A stretch of DNA of 64,000 bases, from the NCBI GenBank assembly GCA_013115135.1, contig JABANP010000080.1, positions 62,001-126,000 of the forward strand. The letters run 5' to 3'. Numbering within the stretch: position 1 is the first letter of the stretch; each line of letters starts with the position of its first letter. The translations under genes and the position numbers were made by a program. The notes below the pieces were generated by a model, which searched no databases, had not been told where the DNA came from, and saw nothing but the letters and a program-made list of their open reading frames with translations. Positions 56,958 through 64,000 of the stretch are shown one piece after another. This DNA is from Perkinsus olseni. Lineage: Eukaryota > Perkinsozoa > Perkinsida > Perkinsidae.

Positions 56958-57603
56958 TAAGACATGTAACGCTTCAAACCGCGGTATACCAACATCAACA
57001 CCAACCTCAGCCAAACCTTCAATTATCGAATTAACTCGATCTAAGCTGCTACTCTTGAGCGCTGAAGGCGGCTGTGCCACCTGAACCGAGACGCTCCTAG
57101 GAGGGAGAGGTAACGCTGCAGCTCACTTGCACAGACTTCCTCGATCCTTCATGCTCCTCCCCACTGGTCCTTTCGTTCCATCCACTTTCGTCTCCATCAA
57201 CCTTGGGCATCTCGAGAAGCGGATCCCTAGAGTCCGGTCTGATCTGAACCACACATAAATGCACCTCTGCCGAGACCCGCACTGATCACTTGTGGACCAC
57301 CGGCGGCTGCCAATCGACCCGCGGGCCTCTTCCCACGCGGAACTGCAGTGAAGGGATGGACAGGCCCGGAGAAGCCCTGAGGAAAAGTTCAAGAGAACAG
57401 GTCTCGTTCGACCACAGCGCAGTCTGGGGGCGGGCGGGATAACGCCGCCATCGTTCACAAAGTAGCATGGAAGGCCCATGAGCAGTGAGCTGTCTGTTGG
57501 CGCGATTAACAACCTGTATTACTTCTTCGTTATAAAGACCTAGACGCAATGCTAGCAGCTCCCGCGTCGTCTTCGCAGGGACTGCAAAGCCATCCCTACT
57601 CAT
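56958..57603 (-). CDS. Unidentified small protein
   Basis: From ATG 57601-57603 it reads MSRDGFAVPAKTTRELLALR, LGLYNEEVIQVVNRANRQ, with later pieces VSAEVHLCVVQIRPDSRDPL (about 57220-57280) and a last exon SLDRVNSIIEGLAEVGVDVG with IPRFEALHVL, stopping near 56958-56960. It begins only 35 bp downstream of the EF-hand gene and ends about 80 bp upstream of prefoldin 4, all on the same strand. No family recognised. Confidence 0.5.
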
Positions 57604-57637
57604 GACCTCGGATCCCTGAGGGGTGGCACGTACTCCA

Positions 57638-58916
57638 TCATGAGGCGTGGTGAGCAGCTACTTTCGTCGTCCGTGCGTCAGTCTTCTCACGGAGGAATGC
57701 TAAAACCTCTTCAATAGAGATCTCGCCCGAACTGTCTGCATCAATGTACTGAGAATAATGAGGCCTCTCATCAAACCCGGCTAGACCACTTCCCCCCACA
57801 GCCTGTGTACTACACTGAACGTCTGACGGAGCTCCTCAGCGTTGATGTCCCAATGGTTGAGCTGGAGGTCCCGGCGGATCGCATGGGTGAACTCGAACAT
57901 CGGAGAGCTCACCGCCACCGTCCTTATCATACCTATTCAACTGTAATCCCGTGCTCGAGCAAAGGGAGATTCTGTTGGCCAGAAGATGTCGCTTGCGGGT
58001 ATCGAACCCACGACCTTCTGATCACTACTTCTCGAATAGTTCCCTAAGCAACTGTTCCTCCGTAAGCTCTTCCTCCCTATGACCGGTGTCCAATCCCTGC
58101 TGTCGTATCTTCCGGAGGTGCTGCTGGATACCAAGCTTCACGTTCCTCCGAACCCTAGTCCAGCAAGCGTTGTACGCCTCTCGGCGGGCCCGTCTACTAC
58201 CTCATCAACTTCGACGCCTTTTTGTTCTCATCAATCGCCTTAGATTCGGAGTCGCCTTTACCGATGAACCCCACCAGCTCCTCTACTAGTACCTACCGCT
58301 GCCGTTGAACTACTGCAGAGAGCCCTGCAGTCCTACGGCTTCTGGTGCGCGGGTCGATCGGCCAGTGGAATCTAGTCTCGGCCCTGGTCGCTCGTAATGG
58401 GAGGAATCCAGCAGTGCACGGAAGACAAGTTTCGAGTCGTCGTCATTGACGGTGCGAGATGACACAAAAAGGTCCTCCCGAAGGATCTGAGAACAGTGGG
58501 ATTCGAACCAGGATTGACAGGTTCGGAATGTTGAGCTCTCAGTCGTTCCCTGCTCGACTAATGTTCTCTCTACCTGCTGGATGTCGTTAAACGTGAGTAT
58601 CCTGTAGCTCTTAGCTTCGCCTCCTCCGTCCAATGTTGGGAACTCTTGCACAAGCTTAGACCTGAACCAGCACCAACTCTCAGCTTTCCCTCGCTCCAAT
58701 GACCTCGCACCTGCGTTCCGCGTGCTTCACCAAGACGCTCTCCTCGAGAGGGCTTTTACCTAAGAGAAGGCGAAGCCCATTTCGGAAGGTGAACCGGGCC
58801 TCCGTTCTCTACGGCGCTGCTTATCGTCTCTTCGGGCGACTACCGCCTTTTATCTTCCCGCGGATCCGGAATACTCGACGGAGCTCTTCTTCAGATAATG
58901 GAATCTTCTTCGGCAT
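57638..58916 (-). CDS. EF-hand protein (calcyphosin-like architecture)
   Basis: From ATG 58914-58916 (MPKKIPLSEEELRRVFRIRG) exons chain by frame: SPLEESVLVKHAERR, KLVQEFPTLDGGGEAKSYRI, LREDLFVSSRTVNDDDSKLV, ELVGFIGKGDSESKAIDENK, NVKLGIQQHLRKIRQQGLDT, then EF-hand loop YDKDGGGELS.FEF (about 57890-57930), DLQLNHWDINAEELRQTFSV and a second loop YIDADSSGEISIEEVLAFL, stopping at 57638-57640. Both terminal loops have good Ca2+ ligands. One extra base at 57900-57905 breaks the frame between ELS and MFEF. Two introns (57972-58052 and 58487-58573) consist largely of tRNA-like sequence. Calcium sensing is likely. Partners are unknown. Confidence 0.75.
57988..58052 (-). pseudogene. tRNA-derived sequence inside an EF-hand intron
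   Basis: On the minus strand GTTGCTT pairs with AAGCGAC over 7 bp (one G-T). A sound T-arm, GTGGG-TTCGATA-CCCGC, carries a perfect B box. The D-arm and anticodon stem do not fold, and the total is only 65 nt. The first base is the first base of the intron, so the acceptor stem's GT is also the splice donor. Confidence 0.65.
58489..58568 (-). pseudogene. tRNA-derived sequence filling an EF-hand intron
   Basis: The minus strand has GAGAACA pairing perfectly with TGTTCTC at the ends, an A box TAGTCGAGCAGG and B box GGTTCGAATCC that both match the tRNA promoter consensus, and a D stem AGTCG/CGACT. Anticodon and T stems do not pair well. It occupies 80 of the 87 nt of intron 58487-58573. Confidence 0.7.
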
Positions 58917-58967
58917 AGAGTAACCGCCGCATCGTCGCCATGCAGAAAAATTACAAAAAAATGTACC

Positions 58968-59048
58968 TCGTGGGATTTGTACCTGGGACCTTCCGAGTGA
59001 CAGCGCCATTCAATATGCGCTTTCAGGGATTCCCTGGCAGAGCGACTT
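58968..59048 (-). pseudogene. Possible decayed tRNA-like sequence upstream of the EF-hand gene
   Basis: The minus strand contains GAAGGTCCCAGGTACAAATCC, a weakened T-arm and B box, preceded by a stem AGCGC/GGCGCT and followed by a run of seven T on that strand. No acceptor pairing found. It lies just before the EF-hand start codon. Confidence 0.35.
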
Positions 59049-59194
59049 TGTTCTCTGACGCCCAATACCTTTGCACGTAGTTCTTCTTAGCCTCGCAAGC
59101 GATGAGGAATCTTCAGGTCGGCCATGTGACCTCTCGCAGTGAAAGATCCGCTCAGGTCATCCACTGTTCCCTTCGGTAGTTGTTGTGGTTGTCC

Positions 59195-62100
59195 ATGCCA
59201 GGAGTTGTTGAGGGTGATGATTCTGCTGAGGATGACCATGAAAAGCAACTAGAAGAATTAGTGTCGAGCTTACGAAAGCAGCTCACCGACCTGCAGTTGG
59301 AGAACGCTCAACTACGATCAGCTATCCGCAGCCAGTCGGTCGTGACTCGAGATTCCACCTCGACCAGTACGGCCACGAGTGCCTCTACTCCGGCCAGGCC
59401 TCTGACCATCAGTATTCGTCTGCGGGTGCACTTCGTTTATGCTTCTCCTATGGTCTTGACCGATAGCCTCGGTACGACTGTTGTGAAAACCCTACACCAG
59501 CTGGGGATCGTACCGGAGTACCTTCAACTTGAGGAGGCCTTCAGGCTGTCGTCTGATGTCCCTATGGACAGTAGGGCTGGAGGAGGTAGTAGTGGTATTG
59601 GCGGGGGAGGCGGGTGGGACACTGAGAGTAGGTACGATACCGTGGATAAGGAGGATATACGGCCAGTGTGCATTAACGGCTGGCACGCCTAGCGGTCTTT
59701 TGCAGCTGAGGCAGATTCTGTACGAAGAGAAGGCGAGGTAGTATCTTGGGTTGGACCGTGGAAGATACAACTGAGGTCAACTTTCGGCCATATTCGCATT
59801 CTCGGATCCGCAGGCTACCGACCCCGAATAACCCACGGCATCACATACCGATAGTACACCTGTCCATGCACGCTGTTGAGATGGTGGTAGCTGGGAAGAA
59901 AGCTACTCGATGCATCTTGGAGGTACTGTCGCTATTCAGTCCTCCTTCGTCGTCCAGTCTTCCATCTCAGGATGATATCGGGAAGGCCCATCTGGTAGAA
60001 GCTGATGAGCTCGGCAAGCTACTCGGTCTCGACAGCAACAACATGCTTGTCTTCATCAACGCCTGCAGGTCGGGGAACTGAACCGCGTACAAGTCGACGG
60101 CGGAATTGGAGTGGTTCTCAGGTCGCAGTCTGTTGGTGAAGTTTTCGTGTCACATTTTGGCGTTAAACATGTCGTATGCATTGGCCACGAGGAGGCAATA
60201 TTGGATGCAGCGGCCACCTTGTTTACTCAAGTAGTATGGCGCGAGGTCTGGCCCACGCGAGGTCCGTGGTTCGAAACCATGTTTTACTCGTTCTTCTTCC
60301 GAGATTTTCATTGCTCCAGTAGCAGATCTGTCGATTGCATCCATCTGGTTAATCTTATTCGCTCAGGAGTTCTACGCTGCCCTTCTCTGCCCCACAGTCA
60401 CCATTCGACACGCGTTCGACCGTGCTAGGCATGCTGTCAAGGTGGGTGGTATCCGCTTCTACGCGACGTCACCGGGTCTGACTCAGTCCTCGGCCAACCC
60501 CAAGATCGCCTCCCAGTACACGCTGTTTCACCTCTTGCCTGAAGATGGTGATCATGACGTGCCAGTATGGGCCACCTTTTCTCCGAACGGCAGCGCTCCT
60601 TCGACCACGGATGCAGCTATGCGATACTACCCTGCTAGCATGCTCACCTCGGATGCCGAGCCGAAGAGGGGGAATCAGGGTAAGATTCGCTGGGTTGGGT
60701 CGTCTGTGACTAGGTCCGACCTCAGGATACTCTTTCGACCGTAACCTGCGACCTGTGGCTGTCCGATGCATCCCTGCGGAGGCGGCTGACTCTGATGATG
60801 ACGATGGTGGTGAAGCGTCTCCCAAGCAACCACAGTTCCAACCCACAGAGAGGCCCTCAGTACCGTTGGGGTCCAGCAACCTAGGCATTGAGGGTTCTCC
60901 GCTTGAATCAGCAGCTCCAGTGGAGGACTTCTTGGGTAGTAAGGGGACGGGGTCTTCAACTAAGCACTTGATAGAAACAGTGCGTTAGTATGAGGATGTT
61001 GTGGAAAAATGAAAGGAGGATTCGGGCTGGGTCCGGTTCAGATCCCCTCGCTGGTGTCATCTAGTTGTGGATGGTCATGCTTCCCTCAGGTCGCGATATT
61101 GATATCGTCCGGTTGTGCTCGATACTTCACACGCCGCGAAATAGGAGGGTGGTCGCCGTGACTGGTCCTGTTGGCTCTGGTAAGAGGACTTTGGTCACTC
61201 AAACAGCGATGTATTACTCGCTACCTGGCGGAAGGTAAGATCCCTGCATACCGGCTTCTGACGGCGTCGAAGGAGGTATTTTTCTCCACTCCTGAGAGGT
61301 CTCTCGGCGTCCTGTGACCGCAGCGATCCTCCGTCTCCTGAGAGCAGCTTGGCAGGTTTTTCTCCGGTGGGGCATGTGTAGTCCTGCTGCCGAGACTCTG
61401 GGTGATGGGCCCGCCCCCCAGCCGAGTATCGAAGAGTAACCGAGGGGCCACTACGGTAGTGCTGTGGTGGGAGGGTCGTTAGTGATGTGTCTTTACCTGT
61501 AGTCCCCCAAGCTGTACGTGCAAGGCGATGGCGCTGGGGGTGAGAATGATTCCCTCACCGCTCCTGAGGTTGCCGAACGCTTCATAAGAGTTGTGATGAA
61601 GGAAATTCGAACGACGGTAGTACTGGTCGCGCTCCTTATGTCATAACGACTAGAGTATGAACTTGGAAACCTCATTAAAGGATCCCTTCCTGGAGGCCGC
61701 ATGGGAAGTACCAGTTGAGGGGGAGACGTAGTGGCGAGATCAACTCCGGCGCTCTGCTTGAGTGCCGAGAAGAAACCAGCTCGAGCTTGTCGATTGAGCG
61801 CTATCTCTGGTCGAGCAAGCGCGTGAACCAGCCGATTCTGCCGATCGGTAGCCCCTGGAAACTTCAATTCGTTGCTCCTGAGAGGACGTAGAGAGCTTGG
61901 AGTGACGAATTTGTTGGTTAAGGTCCGGTTACTGAAGGAGTGGTACCCACCGCAGACTCGCAGTACGATGCCTGAAGACTACGAAGAAGATGAGGAGGAG
62001 CTATATGACGAGGAAGTGGCTCCGACCAGTCATGGCGGTCCCCTTACGGGGAGGCGATCGCCCGTTGGTCGAGGGGGGAGTGTCAGTGATAACGGCAGCA

Positions 62101-62657
62101 CGGTATCAACAACCTCCTCTCCGTCACTCTCTCGTCACTCGAGTGGCACACCAATAGCCCCCGGTCCTCTTCCTCCACTGGCGCCCACCAAACGAAGTAA
62201 GCACTTCTATGACCAGCGCGATTGAATTCTCCCAGGGGTTATGTGTGTGTGTATTTCGATTTGCTGAAAAGTTGGTATCAGATATGACTACGTCTCGGAT
62301 CAGTACGGAGCTTGAGGATAAGGAGGCCCCTTCTCGACGACTTCACACGGTGCATTCAGCCAGCTCGTTGGCCCAGCCCGAACGTGCTACGTCTTCTGTC
62401 AACCGATCCATATCGTCGGCTCACTATGCCGAGAAGGAGAGCATAGAAGAGTTGGAGATGGAGCTCTTCGGTGCCACAAGCAGTAATAGTAGGTCTCGGG
62501 CTCGATTCCTGGCGAGGGCGTGGCTTCCTCAGGCGGGATGGCGGCGGGTGGAGGTCTTGGTACTCGGGGTTATAAGGTTTTCCTGGCGGAGCAGTTCGCG
62601 GATGCCTCTGCCCTAGAGCAGTTCCTAAAAGGATATAACGTACTGTCCGCCTCCTGA
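59195..62657 (+). CDS. CHAT-domain protein, apparently joined to a P-loop NTPase segment
   Basis: It starts MPGVVEGDDSAEDD with a short coiled coil (KQLEELVSSLRKQL, LQLENAQLRSAI). CHAT is a caspase-fold protease domain. The His segment reads IPIVHLSMHA (about 59840), the Cys segment LVFINACRSG (about 60045-60075), then FGVKHVVCIG, AILDAAATLFTQ and, after intron 60231-60366, EFYAALLCPTVTIRHAFDRA. After an acidic linker, an exon at about 61090-61230 reads RNRRVVAVTGPVGSGKRTLV, a Walker A motif as in STAND-type ATPases. Further exons read APEVAERFIRVVMKEIRT, SLSIERYLWSSKRVNQPILP, an acidic/Ser-rich region, and VFLAEQFADASALEQFLKG, stopping at 62655-62657. No Walker B was identified. The stop at 60986-60988 could instead end a shorter CHAT gene. 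Whether it is one gene or two needs transcripts. Confidence 0.6.
60231..60287 (+). pseudogene. tRNA-derived sequence at the 5' end of a CHAT-gene intron
   Basis: The intron begins GTAGTAT, which pairs imperfectly (about 6 of 7) with GTTTTAC at 60281-60287. Between them is a T-arm CGTGG-TTCGAAA-CCATG (60265-60281, one G-T pair) with B box GGTTCGAAACC. The D and anticodon arms are not recognisable. As in the EF-hand gene, the acceptor-stem 5' end coincides with the splice donor. Confidence 0.5.
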
Positions 62658-64000
62658 TGCTCTACTCGGTTGCCGCTTTGACGCCAGGCGCTGACATGCG
62701 TGATTTTAGTGGGAGAGACGGGTACATGGATCCGGGTTTTTCGTAGGTTCCACCGATACCAGTTAATAGATTACTGAAGGAGCTGCGAGAAAATGGAACG
62801 CAACTGCAAGACTGGGGTAAAGGGCGCCTGCCGACATTTGGCAGGGACGGTGGGCGTGTGGCAGGTACTGGACGATTGGTACGGGTAGTGCACGTGGTCC
62901 GATGTATGATATCCGATGCCATCTTGGCTCAAGGTTCTCGTCAATCGAATGACTATCGACAACAACTCCGATATTTCGTCCAACATCAATCTCCCTCCGA
63001 CCCAGGAGACCGGCGGCGGCTTCGTGACTGTTATGGAAGCAGTTCTGAATGTCTGTGCTGGCTCGGCCATGGGAGTCAGGAAGGCCAATGAGGTGAAGAC
63101 GCTGCTGGACAGAATGCATGCGATGTATACGGGCGCGCAAGAGGATCTGTGTGAGGGTCAGAGAAAGTTAATCAAGGTTATGGAAGAGCACGGTAGGCTC
63201 AGAGAGGAGATTTCGAGGTTAAACAGGTCCGGCATGGCCACGGGTCTGGGGGTGCAGCGTACGGAAATACTGGGAACTGGTGGAATGCCCAGCGGGCCTG
63301 ACAGGGAGGGAACTCTGATCTGGGTGACCGGTGGAGACATCAGAGAAGACAGGAGCACGGAGCATCGCCTCCGTATAGTCGGAAGAATTGGCTGTAAAGC
63401 AGAAGTAGTGGTGCTAGACAGCTTTTTTGCGAAAGATGGCAGGCTAGGGATCAGAGTAGCTGAAGGTGATGTGGGCGGCGCCGTACGCGCGGCCGTAGAT
63501 CTTGGGTATGAAGGGAAGAGCCCCGGATCCTTTGAGCCTGAGTTATTCATAAGGGAAGTCGGCTCGATCAGTGAGCAGACTTTGAAGGATGCAATAGGCG
63601 AAGAATGCACAGCGGTTCACAAAAGGGGCCTCAACGCCTTTGTGAGGGTGAAGAAGCGTGGAGTTGAGCGGCTGCTAAGGGAGGGCATTAAGGTGGATTG
63701 GAGACTTATCAGACCCGAGCTGAAACACAGGAGGAAGATGTGCTATCGGTGCTGTGAACTCGGTAAAAATGCCCATCTCGCCAGCGACTGCTCAAAAACT
63801 CCTGTCTGCTATAAGTGCGGTGCAGAGGGGCACCAGGGACGGGAGTGCCAAGGGGGGCCACAAAAGTGTGCGAACTGCGGAGGCTCTCATAGAGCGGTCG
63901 ATCACAAACTCTGCCCAGCAGCATGCAGGCTGCTTGAGCGAGAATTAGGGGGTATAGCGAAACGGTATTAGCGGAGGGCGATGAGACCTCCATGCATGGT
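62658..64000 (+). mobile_element. 5' part of a non-LTR retrotransposon, cut by the window edge
   Basis: The ORF1 frame implies a LINE-type element. Its 5' boundary is not visible. The region 62658-62915 between the CHAT gene stop and ORF1 contains no other gene and may be its 5' UTR. ORF1 is uninterrupted, so the copy may be young. Reverse transcriptase would lie to the right. Confidence 0.65.
62916..63971 (+). CDS. Retrotransposon ORF1 (Gag-like) with three CCHC zinc knuckles
   Basis: This 351-residue open frame has no introns, unlike its neighbours. It starts at ATG 62916 (or 62949, MTIDNNSD). After a helical stretch (RKLIKVMEEHGRLREEISRL) comes a globular part, then three CCHC-type knuckles near the C-terminus: CYRCCELGKNAHLASDC, CYKCGAEGHQGREC and CANCGGSHRAVDHKLC. 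This arrangement is that of ORF1 nucleic-acid chaperones of non-LTR retrotransposons (R1, Jockey and I-like groups). It stops at 63969-63971. An ATG a few bases later (63981) may start the endonuclease/reverse transcriptase frame, which is outside the window. Confidence 0.85.
   Translation: MPSWLKVLVNRMTIDNNSDISSNINLPPTQETGGGFVTVMEAVLNVCAGSAMGVRKANEVKTLLDRMHAMYTGAQEDLCEGQRKLIKVMEEHGRLREEISRLNRSGMATGLGVQRTEILGTGGMPSGPDREGTLIWVTGGDIREDRSTEHRLRIVGRIGCKAEVVVLDSFFAKDGRLGIRVAEGDVGGAVRAAVDLGYEGKSPGSFEPELFIREVGSISEQTLKDAIGEECTAVHKRGLNAFVRVKKRGVERLLREGIKVDWRLIRPELKHRRKMCYRCCELGKNAHLASDCSKTPVCYKCGAEGHQGRECQGGPQKCANCGGSHRAVDHKLCPAACRLLERELGGIAKRY

Noticed and set aside
57970..58060. Permuted tRNA gene (3' half before 5' half)
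   Set aside because: The acceptor strands lie in normal order (GTTGCTT first), and no separate 5' half follows.
1..64000. CRISPR arrays, bacterial operons or ribosome-binding sites
   Set aside because: None is present. The intron-containing genes and intron-bearing tRNA-Tyr show eukaryotic nuclear DNA.

Overview
The window looks like nuclear DNA of an intron-rich protist. Most conserved proteins are split by short GT-AG introns, many of them 40-90 nt, and genes lie close together on both strands. The mix of genes fits a free-living or parasitic alveolate, and I would guess a Perkinsus-type perkinsozoan. It includes a TFIIH helicase, a circularly permuted organellar GTPase, several helical-repeat proteins of the organellar RNA-binding type, EF-hand proteins, a GT47 enzyme and tandem peroxiredoxins. 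The genus is inference from gene style and was not tested.

Layout. 1-70 is the end of an unidentified gene. 0.9-9 kb, minus strand: a coiled-coil gene, then two genes with heptatricopeptide-like (HPR) helical repeats, separated by a 0.6 kb element with terminal inverted repeats. 9.3-13.9 kb, minus: the XPB/ERCC3 subunit of TFIIH. 14.5-22.2 kb, minus: a possible MSP-domain protein, an exostosin-like glycosyltransferase, a cyclophilin, GMP reductase and an unidentified gene. 22.3-33.1 kb, plus: a third helical-repeat protein, an unidentified gene, a NOA1/YqeH-like GTPase, a coiled-coil/PH protein and an ABCG half-transporter. 33.9-43.6 kb, minus: two EF-hand proteins, a small membrane protein, an unidentified gene, a long coiled-coil gene, an FHA protein and a G-patch protein resembling GPATCH4. 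44-50 kb, plus: four almost identical intronless 2-Cys peroxiredoxins followed by a fifth, diverged copy with three introns. 50.9-58.9 kb, minus: unidentified genes, tRNA-Tyr with an intron, a putatively myristoylated coiled-coil protein, prefoldin subunit 4 and an EF-hand protein. 59.2-62.7 kb, plus: a CHAT-peptidase-like protein that appears to join a P-loop NTPase segment. 62.9-64 kb: ORF1 of a non-LTR retrotransposon with three CCHC zinc knuckles, cut by the window end.

The most unusual signals are in non-coding and junction sequence. Two introns of one EF-hand gene and one intron of the CHAT gene carry tRNA-like sequence that begins at or within a few bases of the 5' splice site. An 11-13 bp motif (AGCGGAGCGAAGC) recurs far more often than chance, in or next to introns and in coding sequence where it reads Gly-Ala-Lys. 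The intronless peroxiredoxin array sits beside an intron-bearing relative. Three conserved genes carry single-base frame breaks inside their most conserved motifs, which looks more like assembly error than biology. Exon boundaries were read by eye from frame, splice-site dinucleotides and family conservation. Gene spans marked approximate may be off at either end.
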